A stretch of DNA of 64,000 bases from Natronobacterium gregoryi SP2 (GCF_000230715.2 NC_019792.1:2542001-2606000); one strand, 5' to 3'. Positions 27,236 through 35,033 are shown, counted from the stretch's first letter. Notes: generated by a model not told the origin, from the letters alone. Program-made: numbers and translations.

Positions 27236-27517
27236 CTATAATTCCCACAACTTCGCGTTCCCCACTTTTCGAGAAGTAATCTCATCCTCTTCTTCCAATT
27301 CAGTGAGTTTTGCATGAGCAGTCCTATAAGCACAACCGACTTCATCGGCTACCTCTTGAGTACCGGCGGAACCTCCTAACCCTTCTAAGGCAGATAGGAA
27401 GTCTTCGGGGACGTATTTCTCGGTGTATTTTCCCGTCTGCTCATCTCGATCTTTCGGCATTACTTCATCTATCACATCTACCCGCAGAAGTGGCTTAGTT
27501 TCTTCCCACCAATGCAT
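27236..27517 (-). CDS. small winged-helix regulator, probably autoregulatory
   Basis: 93 residues. The C-terminal half is a clear HTH: FLSALEGLGGSAGTQEVADE, then VGCAYRTAHAKLTELEEEDE and a wing ITSRKVGNAKLWEL. This is a common haloarchaeal type of small DNA-binding regulator. It is divergent from the HRAMP-type operon at 27657. Two 22-bp palindromes lie in the shared upstream region, one of them over its own start codon, so it most likely represses itself and the operon. An A/T-rich box (27531-27541) fits a leaderless promoter for this gene. Confidence 0.72.
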   Translation of the reverse strand: MHWWEETKPLLRVDVIDEVMPKDRDEQTGKYTEKYVPEDFLSALEGLGGSAGTQEVADEVGCAYRTAHAKLTELEEEDEITSRKVGNAKLWEL

Positions 27518-27530
27518 CTATATGCAATGG
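27509..27530. promoter_or_regulatory. operator palindrome 1
   Basis: CCAATGCA-tctata-TGCAATGG: 8-base arms with a 6-base spacer and one mismatched pair. It covers the start codon of the divergent HTH gene. Confidence 0.65.
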
Positions 27531-27542
27531 GAAACATTTTTG

Positions 27543-27564
27543 CCAATGCAGGATAATGCATTGG
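27543..27564. promoter_or_regulatory. operator palindrome 2
   Basis: CCAATGCA-ggataa-TGCATTGG: perfect 8-base arms with the same 6-base spacer as palindrome 1, which begins 34 bases to the left. A further half site CCAATGCA (27654-27661) overlaps the start codon of the first operon gene. Confidence 0.7.
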
Positions 27565-27604
27565 GCAGGGAGTTCCGCCCAAAGGGTAGTTCAATGAGAG
27601 GAAA

Positions 27605-27626
27605 CCCGCGTGGTGGTGCACGCGGG
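27605..27626 (+). promoter_or_regulatory. leader hairpin of HRAMP-type operon
   Basis: CCCGCGTG-gtggtg-CACGCGGG is a perfect 8-bp stem in the 5' leader, extended by outer complementary bases (AGGAA before, TTCCT after). It ends about 30 bases before ATG 27657 and about 18 bases before the ribosome-binding motif GAGGT. Confidence 0.6.
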
Positions 27627-27656
27627 CGGGGCTTCCTATAATCCGAGGTAAGCCCA

Positions 27657-28097
27657 ATGCAAGACTCAGACACGGGACTACAAGAAGGTACGGACAAATC
27701 GATAATTGATGACATAACACAGTTAGAAAATTTTTCGCTCGGGGAAGGGGCCGCGACATGTTTGGTGTGCGGCTCTTTTCTTCGTGAGGGTGAACCGGTT
27801 GTTGTGTACGTGTTCCGGCCGGCTGGCGAAGTAGCGTTTCAGGTTGGATATGTTCTGTGTGATGACGACCAAGATGCGTACTCGGCGGAGTTTACACTTG
27901 GCGTGCGCGAATTGATTATCGAGGGCCGTATTGGGTGGTGTTCTGATGAGGCGACGCAGTCGTCGTGGCCGGTTTTGCTGGCTCCAAAGGTGCTTGGGGT
28001 GAGCGCGGCGGCGACGAAGTCGCTTCGGAAGTGCGTAACTAGTGAGGACCACATCGAGCTGAATACGGCGAGCGGAGAATGCGAGGTGGGGCGATGA
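27657..28097 (+). CDS. HRAMP-type operon gene 1, putative zinc-binding protein
   Basis: 146 residues. A CLVCGSFLREGEPVVVYVFR segment (about residues 35-54) with a later VGYVLCDDD supplies three cysteines for a zinc site; this pattern occurs in many short haloarchaeal proteins of unknown role. In type IV CRISPR loci the first gene (csf1) is also a small zinc-finger protein, so an analogous place in the complex is possible but not shown. ATG 27657 is supported by GAGGT at 27645-27649. The stop overlaps the next start by ATGA. Confidence 0.65.
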   Translation: MQDSDTGLQEGTDKSIIDDITQLENFSLGEGAATCLVCGSFLREGEPVVVYVFRPAGEVAFQVGYVLCDDDQDAYSAEFTLGVRELIIEGRIGWCSDEATQSSWPVLLAPKVLGVSAAATKSLRKCVTSEDHIELNTASGECEVGR

Positions 28098-29074
28098 CGT
28101 CGAGTGACGACCTTGTCCTGGATGCGTCGCATTTGGATGTTGAACTGGACTTCCCGCGATCGATGGAGGAGATGCTGCTCCCAGATCTATACGTTGGCCT
28201 CGAAATTGATCTGTTGTCGCCTGGGGACGGGATCGTGACGAACAGACACCATGCGTCGTCGGATCGGTACGAGGCGGATGATCCGCAGAATCAGATCGAG
28301 GGCCAGATCTCACCCTTCACACTAAGCGGCTGGTTACGCCATGGCTGTGAACAGGTCCTCCAGATTGCTGGCGCGACGGCGTGCCATCCGGGAGAGGCAA
28401 ACGCGGATTACATGCGCGAAGGCGTGTACCAGCGGGATCTCGATTCCGGGTACCACGAAAAGGGCAGCTGTCTCGACGATCACAATGATGGGTGCGTGGT
28501 GTACGATTTGTTCGGCGGGTTCGGTGATCAGCCGGGCAAGTTGCTGCGTCGCCCGGTGTCGTTTTCGCCGATCCGCAGGAACGTGGATGTGCTGAAGGGT
28601 GAGGCGGAGGCACACTACCGACAGGTGTCTTCACAGGTCCGGTCGCGGAACGATGAGGATGGCGGGAAGCCGCTGCGGCAGGCGGATCGTGACGTGCTTG
28701 GGAACGTCGAGGGGACGTGGAAGTTGACGCTACGGGATCTGAAACCGGAGTTCGTTGGGTTATTGCTGGAGGCGGTGTCGTTCCTCGACGTACACAGCGA
28801 CGAGTTCACGTTCCAGCTCGGGGGTGCTCGGAATTTTGGTGCTGGGATCGCGGACGTGTGGGTGCTCAACCCGTTGTACGCTGAGAACGAGGTGCGGCGC
28901 GTGTTTAACCGGGCGCAGGCGACGACGTCGGCGATGGAGGAGAAGGATGAGGTGTGGGCGTCGGAGTGCCGACCAGCGTTCGTGAGGGCGTTACAGGCGC
29001 GTGTAGCGGCGCGCAATGCGGATGTGCCGATATCAGACGATTCGGAGTCGATCGTCGGGGGTGGATCGGCGTGA
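28094..29074 (+). CDS. diverged Cas7-like RAMP protein
   Basis: 326 residues from ATG 28094 (ATGA overlap with gene 1). RAMP features are visible: an early strand LYVGLEIDLLSPGDGIV, the loop-helix ISPFTLSGWLRHGCEQVLQ that matches the Cas7 pattern of G/S-rich loop then helix, GGFGDQPGKLLRRPVSFSP, and the terminal glycine-rich loop LGGARNFGAGIAD. Cas7 subunits coat guide RNA in class 1 CRISPR effectors. No cas1, cas2, cas3, cas10 or array is present nearby, which fits the array-less haloarchaeal HRAMP type. Assignment is by motif and context. Confidence 0.7.
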   Translation: MTSSDDLVLDASHLDVELDFPRSMEEMLLPDLYVGLEIDLLSPGDGIVTNRHHASSDRYEADDPQNQIEGQISPFTLSGWLRHGCEQVLQIAGATACHPGEANADYMREGVYQRDLDSGYHEKGSCLDDHNDGCVVYDLFGGFGDQPGKLLRRPVSFSPIRRNVDVLKGEAEAHYRQVSSQVRSRNDEDGGKPLRQADRDVLGNVEGTWKLTLRDLKPEFVGLLLEAVSFLDVHSDEFTFQLGGARNFGAGIADVWVLNPLYAENEVRRVFNRAQATTSAMEEKDEVWASECRPAFVRALQARVAARNADVPISDDSESIVGGGSA

Positions 29075-29313
29075 CGAATCGTGACGCGGGTGACCGCGAA
29101 GATCCGTGTGAGGGTCTCGACGAAGTGGAGTCGCCGGTGACGGAGGTACGGCCGACGACGGAGTCTGTCGGGGAATCGGTCCCTGTTGGTGACGCGTCGG
29201 CTGCTGGTGAGTCGGACGATAGTGAGTTGGATGAGTTAGAGTCGCCGGCGTCAGAGGTGCGACCGGTTGCGGAGCAAGACGTGGATATTGGTGAGGGTGG
29301 TCGGGATGAGTGA
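29071..29313 (+). CDS. acidic spacer protein in HRAMP-type operon
   Basis: 80 residues from GTG 29071, which overlaps the cas7-like stop as GTGA. It is dominated by Glu, Asp, Ser and Val (EVESPVTEVRPTTESVGESV; SELDELESPASEVRP) with two similar repeats of E-S-P-x-x-E-V-R-P, and is probably disordered. No family recognised. Its stop lies inside the start region of the next gene (ATGAGTGA). A longer frame starts at 28954 but overlaps the cas7-like gene by 121 bases and is unlikely. Confidence 0.5.
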   Translation: MTNRDAGDREDPCEGLDEVESPVTEVRPTTESVGESVPVGDASAAGESDDSELDELESPASEVRPVAEQDVDIGEGGRDE

Positions 29314-30142
29314 CGCGTCTGTATCGAGCGATGCGAGTAGAGAGTCTGGTGTGGACCCGATGGTGGCGGTGTATCGGCATGACGTGCATAAGGCGCGGTC
29401 GCGGTCGCACGAGCACGCGGCGGAGATGTTTCGTGGTGTGCGGGTGAACGAGTCGGTGCCTCGGAGTGCGGATGCTGATGCGGCGTTGTTGAGTCGGCCG
29501 CGTGGTGAGCCGGAGCGAACGGTGGACGCACACCAGTCGTGGTTTCGCCTGTCGCTGTTGACTGGCGAAGTCACGGCGAGTGAGGCAGTGGACGATATTG
29601 ATGCGGCGTTACACGAACTGATCAGGTGTGATGACGCGACGGCGCTGCACGAGGCGTGGTTGAACGCGACGGTGCCGGCGGTGTTCAGCGAGTCGCCGTA
29701 CTATCCGTACACGAGTCTGAAGTTCCACACGTTGCTCGTGGCGGCGCTGCTGGATAATTACCGGGCTGGGTTCGAGTTCGAGGAGTTGTTCCTTGCGGTG
29801 ACGCCTCGCGGTGCTACGCCAGCGATCGTGCCGAACCGGACGGTGCTTTCGATGCCTGAGTTCACGTTGCACGTGACTGGTGACCCGGCAGGGCGGCCGG
29901 CGGTGCGGCTTGGTGATGTGCCGGTCAGGTTGTTTGCTGATACGTGGGCGCGGCTTCCTGAGTTTCCGTTCGATGTGGATGCGTCGCGTCGATGGCGCGT
30001 GTTGGATGCGCAGTTGCGGCGGATCCGATCGTGGTCGTCGGCGCTGCAGTTTATCGAAGAGTTTGTCGAAGCGTTTGAGCCAGGGTCGAACTCTCAGAAT
30101 AGGCGTGGTGCTGCTGAGTCGAGAGGTGGTCGTCGTGAGTAA
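29306..30142 (+). CDS. HRAMP-type operon conserved uncharacterised protein
   Basis: 278 residues from ATG 29306. Conserved-looking parts are DPMVAVYRHDVHKARSRSHE, WFRLSLLTGEVTASEAVDDI, SPYYPYTSLKFHTLLVAALL and FEELFLAVTPRGATPAIVPN. No nuclease or RAMP motif is visible. Its place between the Cas7-like and Cas5-like genes suggests a structural subunit of the same complex, perhaps the large- or small-subunit equivalent. It overlaps its neighbours on both sides by 4-8 bases. Function unknown. Confidence 0.6.
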   Translation: MSDASVSSDASRESGVDPMVAVYRHDVHKARSRSHEHAAEMFRGVRVNESVPRSADADAALLSRPRGEPERTVDAHQSWFRLSLLTGEVTASEAVDDIDAALHELIRCDDATALHEAWLNATVPAVFSESPYYPYTSLKFHTLLVAALLDNYRAGFEFEELFLAVTPRGATPAIVPNRTVLSMPEFTLHVTGDPAGRPAVRLGDVPVRLFADTWARLPEFPFDVDASRRWRVLDAQLRRIRSWSSALQFIEEFVEAFEPGSNSQNRRGAAESRGGRRE

Positions 30143-30458
30143 GCGTTCCATCGACGTGCCGAGCGACGCCGGTACGGCTGAGATGGTGCCTGAAGAATGC
30201 CTTGAGAATCGGTGTGACGGTCGTGGCACTGGAAACAAGGTGCGGCGGTGGTTGGATAGCTCCGGAAACGAGGTGTGGGTCGTAGCGAGTGGTGTGCGGG
30301 ACTGGATGACAGCTTTACCTCCGGGTTTTAACGGTTTGAGGGGCGCTCGAGCGGGTTGCACTGGAAGCGGGGTGTGCGGTGGTTCGACTTGGCAGTGCCG
30401 GCGCGGGTTGTCGAGGCGGCGTGCTGCGTGGTGCCGATCGAGGAGGTGGTGTGCGTGA
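30135..30458 (+). CDS. small HRAMP-type operon protein, frame uncertain
   Basis: 107 codons from GTG 30135 (overlapping the previous stop) to TGA 30456-30458 (overlapping the next start as GTGA). The first 65 residues are plausible (IDVPSDAGTAEMVPEECLEN; WLDSSGNEVWVVASGVRDWM). After about 30,330 the product becomes Arg/Cys-rich with poor codon usage, while the cas5-like frame upstream of its GTG, open from 30332, encodes a better sequence (HWKRGVRWFDLAVPARVVEA). Either a frameshift lies near 30,325-30,335 or the cas5-like gene starts earlier. Function unknown. Confidence 0.45.
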   Translation: MSKRSIDVPSDAGTAEMVPEECLENRCDGRGTGNKVRRWLDSSGNEVWVVASGVRDWMTALPPGFNGLRGARAGCTGSGVCGGSTWQCRRGLSRRRAAWCRSRRWCA

Positions 30459-31402
30459 CGCGACTACAGCAGGTCCTGTTCGAGCTGGATGGGCAGTACC
30501 TCGGGCATCCGTATTTCGTGACTGGGAATGCGTTGTTCAACACGATCGCGCGTCGTGTGGATGAGCAGGTCGCTCGAGCGTTGAACGTGAGTCACGGCGT
30601 GTTCGTTCCGGGGGAATATGGAGAATACCCGGATTCAACCTCGAAGAACGGGTACGCGGGGAAGCTCGGGCAGTCGCTCCCTGAGGTCGAGTCGTACGCG
30701 GATTTGTTCGTGTTTCGTGACCCGGCGCATCGATGGCTACTAGATTCGCGGCCGCGGGATGCGCATAACACGCATCCGCTGCAGATACACGGTGACCGCG
30801 TGGCGTTCGATTCGACGTGTTGGTTCGGTCGCCCGGAGGAGATGCGGGATCACCGGCGGTCCGTGTCGTGGTACCTGCATTGCTACCTGCACGTCCAGCC
30901 TGGGGATGACGTCCTTCCGTTGTCTGAAGGGGTCCTTGACGGGGTGCGGGTTGGTGGGGCGCGCAACTACGGGTTTGGGGAACTGTCGGTTGCGGAGATG
31001 CAGGTCGTGGACGTGGAGGCGCTGGATTGCTCGCGGTTGGAAGCAGCGCAGGGCAGTGACGAACCGTGCTGGGTCGAGTTGGTGACGCCGTATGTACTGG
31101 AGACGGAGCATCCATGCGGGGATGACCAGTCGATCCCGTGGTGGTGGGGTGTCGATGACGAGTCCGAGTTGCGGTGCCGGGAGGCCCGGTTCGTTGACGG
31201 AGATGAGACGTACGCGGTGACGGTGGTTGATCACGGGCAACTCGTGCCGTACGCGGGGCCGGACCCGGTAGGGACGGCGGTGAACGGCGTGTCCCGTGTT
31301 GGGACGCACTCCAAGTTCGGATTTGGAGAGTTGCGCGTGTGGCCGCCGGGGGCTGATCGCGTTCCGGAACGCGTTGAGGGCGAGGGAGGTGATGCAGCGT
31401 GA
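30455..31402 (+). CDS. diverged Cas5-like RAMP protein
   Basis: 315 residues from GTG 30455; a TTG at 30356 would add 33 residues. The start VTRLQQVLFELDGQYLGHPY, the loop-helix FVTGNALFNTIARRVDEQ and two glycine-rich RAMP loops, VGGARNYGFGELSV and THSKFGFGELRVW, suggest two tandem RAMP folds. Cas5 caps the 5' end of crRNA in class 1 complexes. Between the loops lies a Trp-rich insertion (SIPWWWGVDDES). It overlaps the exonuclease gene by GTGA. Assignment is by motif and by its place with the Cas7-like gene. Confidence 0.68.
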   Translation: MTRLQQVLFELDGQYLGHPYFVTGNALFNTIARRVDEQVARALNVSHGVFVPGEYGEYPDSTSKNGYAGKLGQSLPEVESYADLFVFRDPAHRWLLDSRPRDAHNTHPLQIHGDRVAFDSTCWFGRPEEMRDHRRSVSWYLHCYLHVQPGDDVLPLSEGVLDGVRVGGARNYGFGELSVAEMQVVDVEALDCSRLEAAQGSDEPCWVELVTPYVLETEHPCGDDQSIPWWWGVDDESELRCREARFVDGDETYAVTVVDHGQLVPYAGPDPVGTAVNGVSRVGTHSKFGFGELRVWPPGADRVPERVEGEGGDAA

Positions 31403-32067
31403 CGTTGGAGCAAGTGGCGTTTGATATTGAGACGACTGGGTTCGGCGTGGATGATGTGGTGACGACGGTCGGGTTCGCAGTGCCGCTCGGGGTGCGCGTG
31501 TTTGTGCAGACGGACGGGCGGGCTGCGCCGGACGTGGAGGCTGCAGTGCGGGACCGCGTCGAAACGCACGTGAAAGTCTCGACGCACGAGTCTGAACGAG
31601 CGTTGTTCGAGGCGGTGAGTGGGTTCGTCGAGACGCGGTTCCGTGATGAGGACGTGTTGCTGGTCGCGTATAACGGGGAGCGGTGGAAAGGCGGGTTCGA
31701 TATTCCGTTTCTCCGGACACGGTACGCCCACCACGATATCGACTGGCCGTTCACGGACGTGCCGTACGCAGACGTGATGCCGCTCGTCACGACACGGTTC
31801 AACACGACCATCAGTGGCGAGGATGAGCCGCGAGGTGACTTGGCAGGCGTGTACGATGCGTTGTGCGACGGGAAGTACAGTGATTTGGATCCGTTCACGG
31901 AGAGTAGTGAAGCAGTGACGGCGTACGAGAACGACCGGTTCGCGGAGCTCGTGGTGCATAACGTCGCGGACGTGTTGCGGACGCGATCGCTCGGCAGGCT
32001 TGCGGAACGGTACTGCAGTAAGTCCGATTTCAACGTGAAGTCATTGACACCAACGACAGAGGGGTGA
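31399..32067 (+). CDS. DEDD-type 3'-5' exonuclease of HRAMP-type operon
   Basis: 222 residues from GTG 31399. The RNase H-like exonuclease motifs are in order: AFDIETTGFG (D-x-E), LVAYNGERWKGGFDIPFLRT (second Asp) and LVVHNVADVLRTRSLGR (H-x(3)-D), as in DnaQ and polymerase-B proofreading domains. It is the last gene of the coupled operon. Since no Cas3, Cas10 or Cas9-like nuclease is present, this enzyme is a candidate effector or guide-trimming nuclease for the Cas5/Cas7-like complex; that role is inference. Confidence 0.8.
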   Translation: MTLEQVAFDIETTGFGVDDVVTTVGFAVPLGVRVFVQTDGRAAPDVEAAVRDRVETHVKVSTHESERALFEAVSGFVETRFRDEDVLLVAYNGERWKGGFDIPFLRTRYAHHDIDWPFTDVPYADVMPLVTTRFNTTISGEDEPRGDLAGVYDALCDGKYSDLDPFTESSEAVTAYENDRFAELVVHNVADVLRTRSLGRLAERYCSKSDFNVKSLTPTTEG

Positions 32068-32186
32068 CGGAATTCGAGTACGCGAGTCACCGGGGTCCGG
32101 ACGCAGCTGCAGATTGAAGCGATATCCCAGGCAGAACCGCGGTGACGTATCGAGAATCGACGAATCAGCGATTCCAAGAGTAACGA

Positions 32187-33251
32187 ATGACAGACTCGGA
32201 GTCACGATCTCACGACGACGCAAGTACCGAATCGACGAAGAAGAGTGCAGCCGAGAAGAATGGGCACTGTGAGTGTCACGAGACGGTAGATCCGGAGACA
32301 CGCGAAGACGTGCTGGCGAAGTACAAGCATCGCTGCCAGTCATGCGGCCGGTGCGGGCCTGAGAAAGGCGGGCTAGCGACGCTGCACGTACATCACATCG
32401 AGAGAGATCCGGACGGGATGGACGAGCACGACATGGAGAACCTCTCCCTGCTGTGCCGAGCGTGTCACAGCTGGCTGCACCAGCAGTCCACACCGGATGA
32501 CTCGCCGGTCGAGATCACGGACGAAGACCGAAGCGTGTTGTTGCCACAGGACATCGAGATCCTGCGGTTCCTCGCGGCGAACGGGCCGCTGCGAACCGGG
32601 GAGATCGCGTCCGGACTGCCGTTGGAGTTGTCCGTGTCGGCGGTTCGTGAACGGTTGTGGGTGCTGATGGGGCTCGATAACCGCGTCGAATCGCGCGACC
32701 AGCAACTCGTCGATAAAGACGTCGAAACCGGAGAGTGGGGGTTGACCGAGCAAATCGAGAATTCGGCGCGCGGCCACATCCCGGACGACCAGCAACTGTT
32801 GCTGCAACGCATGGAAGACGAGCAAGTCAGGCAGGCGTTGGAACGCGGCTGTGACCGGAGTGCCGTAACGGACGTCCTCGGAATCTCACGGCGCACAACG
32901 TTCAATAAGGTGAAACGAGCGTACGCGTACGACTTCCCGCTGGACGCGTTCAGCCGTGGTGGCCGACCGTCAGAAGAAACGGGACCGGATCAGAACGCAA
33001 CTGCAGATGAGACACCGGCGGATGAGAGTGACGAACAGCAACGGCTCGATGCAGTTGCTGAGGGAGAAGACGAGTCGCTGGGTCGGACCGAAACGTGGGG
33101 GACACCCAAGTCAGAGTCTACGGTACAGTCCGCCGATGTGAACGAGCAGCGTACAGACCGCGTAGCAAGTGATGGCAGTGGCGGCAACGAGCTACGAGAG
33201 CATCTCCGTCGAGCAATCGACGCGTTACAGGAGGTGGATGAAGCACTGTAG
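32187..33251 (+). CDS. HNH endonuclease with HTH, HRAMP-adjacent
   Basis: 354 residues. The HNH core is near the N-terminus: CQSCGRCGPEKGGL, HVHHIERDPDGMDEHDMEN and LLCRACHSWLHQQ, with two CxxC-type zinc pairs. A winged helix follows (EILRFLAANGPLRTGEIASG), then a Trp/Arg helix-turn-helix (CDRSAVTDVLGISRRTTFNK) and a long disordered acidic tail. It begins 119 bases after the exonuclease gene and may have its own promoter. HNH genes are among the variable nucleases I recall beside HRAMP loci, so it may belong to the system. Confidence 0.75.
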   Translation: MTDSESRSHDDASTESTKKSAAEKNGHCECHETVDPETREDVLAKYKHRCQSCGRCGPEKGGLATLHVHHIERDPDGMDEHDMENLSLLCRACHSWLHQQSTPDDSPVEITDEDRSVLLPQDIEILRFLAANGPLRTGEIASGLPLELSVSAVRERLWVLMGLDNRVESRDQQLVDKDVETGEWGLTEQIENSARGHIPDDQQLLLQRMEDEQVRQALERGCDRSAVTDVLGISRRTTFNKVKRAYAYDFPLDAFSRGGRPSEETGPDQNATADETPADESDEQQRLDAVAEGEDESLGRTETWGTPKSESTVQSADVNEQRTDRVASDGSGGNELREHLRRAIDALQEVDEAL

Positions 33252-33563
33252 GAGAATCAAGTGGACTGTGGACAAACCCACCGGTAGTAGAAAACGAACG
33301 GTCGCAGTGCAAGGGGATCTGAGAACAGGGAACCCAGCCTGGTTAGCGCAGGTATAATAGAAAATCTGGCAGGAGAGTATCTGCCTCATGCACCAGCGTT
33401 CCGGAGCAAATATCCCTGAAATTGGCGTTCATGGTAACTATTCGCATCATTTTTACCTGTCAGAAAGTTCTTTTTCGTAGTTTGAACTGGTCTCTTTCAC
33501 TCAGTGAGCTTGTTCAAACAGATAGTCTGCTCAATCTGCTTAAATCCCGCTTGGGCAGGTCTA
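33252..33563. other. intergenic region between convergent genes
   Basis: 312 bases at the end of two convergent genes. A short T-rich stretch (about 33,448-33,476) could be a terminator. No gene recognised. Confidence 0.35.
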
Positions 33564-34244
33564 CTAACCGATGCGCTCTATTTCGGAGTGGGGGTGACCC
33601 ATCAGATGTCGTAGTTGGCTACCGCACACCTTACATTCTGTCTCTATATATTCCGTCCATGCCTCTGTTGGATACTCAAAAACATATTCATGAGTCACAG
33701 ATTCGGAACAGATCGGACATTCGAACTCAGCGTGGGTCGGTAACTGAAACGGCTCTTCTCGATCCGATACGACCTCGGTAGGGATCATAGCGACTGTTGC
33801 ATCGTCTCGATCGTACTCGTCTGGCCATTTCGGTTCGGGCTCCGTATCTACGTCAAGTCCCGCCTCGACTTTTGTGAGTTGCTTCAGATCCGGCTCAGTG
33901 TGAATTCGGGTGACCAGTCGCTGACCGATCCCTGTCAGTTTGAGGTAGTCTATCTTATCCCCCTTAACAATTGACGCTCTTCCGAGATCTGGATGAGCGA
34001 TTTGAACTCGAAGGAGACGTTTGTATCCTTGTTTGATCTGCTTCTCGTCTGGTGGGGGATTCATACCATGGGATCTGGCGTATGTTTGAACCTTACTATA
34101 GAGCTTTACTGCGTTTTTGGCTTTTCCAGATCCTACATGAACTCCGGTAGACCCATCACCTCGATGCATGATGAGGAGCCAGAGAAGCGCCGTCGAGTCG
34201 AGATGCTGGATAATGCTCCGGATCTCCTCGTCACTCCAAGGCAC
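33564..34244 (-). CDS. HTH protein with C-terminal zinc ribbon
   Basis: 226 residues from GTG 34244. The N-terminal part (EEIRSIIQHLDSTALLWLLI, then QIKQGYKRLLRVQIAHPDLG and DYLKLTGIGQRLVTRI) looks like a winged-helix DNA-binding domain. The C-terminus is a zinc ribbon, FECPICSESV ... ECKVCGSQLRHL, with two CxxC pairs about 30 residues apart. A regulator or DNA-binding accessory role is likely. It is divergent from the HTH gene at 34366, and a TATA-like tacaaattag at about 34,262-34,272 fits a leaderless start. Confidence 0.6.
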   Translation of the reverse strand: MPWSDEEIRSIIQHLDSTALLWLLIMHRGDGSTGVHVGSGKAKNAVKLYSKVQTYARSHGMNPPPDEKQIKQGYKRLLRVQIAHPDLGRASIVKGDKIDYLKLTGIGQRLVTRIHTEPDLKQLTKVEAGLDVDTEPEPKWPDEYDRDDATVAMIPTEVVSDREEPFQLPTHAEFECPICSESVTHEYVFEYPTEAWTEYIETECKVCGSQLRHLMGHPHSEIERIG

Positions 34245-34333
34245 ACTATTACATCGCAGTGATCTAATTTGTATCTACCGTTTGGGCGTTCTGTACCATC
34301 AGCATCAGTGAGATTGGTTGGTGGTGAACAAAA

Positions 34334-34362
34334 AGTATATATCTCCCTCTCACTACAGTGAG
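34334..34362 (+). promoter_or_regulatory. TATA box and palindromic operator
   Basis: agtatatat at 34334-34342 is about 27 bases before ATG 34366. Between them, CTCACT-ac-AGTGAG (34349-34362) is a perfect 6-base-arm palindrome over the expected transcription start, as expected for a repressor site. Confidence 0.55.
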
Positions 34363-34365
34363 AAC

Positions 34366-35028
34366 ATGAGCGAACGAACCAGCCCGGCAGACGCGATCGA
34401 ACGCCTGTGCTGGATCCTCAACTATGTCGACGGAGATACCCAGTCATTGAACTCGTTAGCGGAGAAGAGCGACCTTTCGTGGGCAACCGTCCGAAAGTAT
34501 ATCACCATCATCGAGACTGTCCAGAAGGTTGCTCCGAAGATCACAGTCGGCGCAGACGGAGTTGAGATTGGATCCCGGTCCAAGGCAATGTCAGACCTTA
34601 TTGAGGACCCAGTGGCGGCGTTCACTGTCTACCTGTTGACCCAGGCAGAGATGGAAGGGGGAGCCAACGAACCAGTTGACAAAGCACTTTTCGAGGGAGT
34701 CGGCGAGGAGTTCGAAGATGCATTAGAGCACGCCAACGAACTCGGGTGGGTCTCCGAGAGTGGTGAGGACAGAATCAAGCTTACACCAACAGGCATACGC
34801 GTCGCAGGGCCTGCCCGCTCAGAGGTTGAGAACTTTGATCATCTCAGTACAGAGAGTGAACTCCATATCCACCAAGAGGGAACAGAGGAGGTCATTACGC
34901 TCGCGGACGAAGGTGCAGGAAGCCCAGAACGAAAGGGACCATCTGACGAGAGATACAATACGGACAGCTACCAAGACGACGCGAAGCAAGAACAAGCTGA
35001 CAGGAGTGGATATCCTGCTGCAGCCTAA
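34366..35028 (+). CDS. HTH-domain protein, probable regulator
   Basis: 220 residues from ATG 34366, chosen over an upstream codon at 34318 because the TATA box and palindrome lie between them. Residues 5-60 form a helix-turn-helix (AIERLCWILNYVDGDTQSLN, SLAEKSDLSWATVRKYITII). A second part (DPVAAFTVYLLTQAEMEGGA; EELGWVSESGEDRIKLTPTG-like) resembles a winged helix, and the tail is disordered and acidic. A 5-base gap to the next gene indicates one operon. Confidence 0.62.
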   Translation: MSERTSPADAIERLCWILNYVDGDTQSLNSLAEKSDLSWATVRKYITIIETVQKVAPKITVGADGVEIGSRSKAMSDLIEDPVAAFTVYLLTQAEMEGGANEPVDKALFEGVGEEFEDALEHANELGWVSESGEDRIKLTPTGIRVAGPARSEVENFDHLSTESELHIHQEGTEEVITLADEGAGSPERKGPSDERYNTDSYQDDAKQEQADRSGYPAAA

Positions 35029-35033
35029 TAACA

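Noticed and set aside
30537-32177. 546-codon minus-strand open frame across the Cas5-like and exonuclease genes
   Set aside because: Translation is Arg/Pro/Ser/Thr-rich and not acidic, a typical shadow of high-GC3 genes on the other strand.
27500-33300. CRISPR array serving the Cas5/Cas7-like operon
   Set aside because: No series of regularly spaced direct repeats was seen here or elsewhere in the window.
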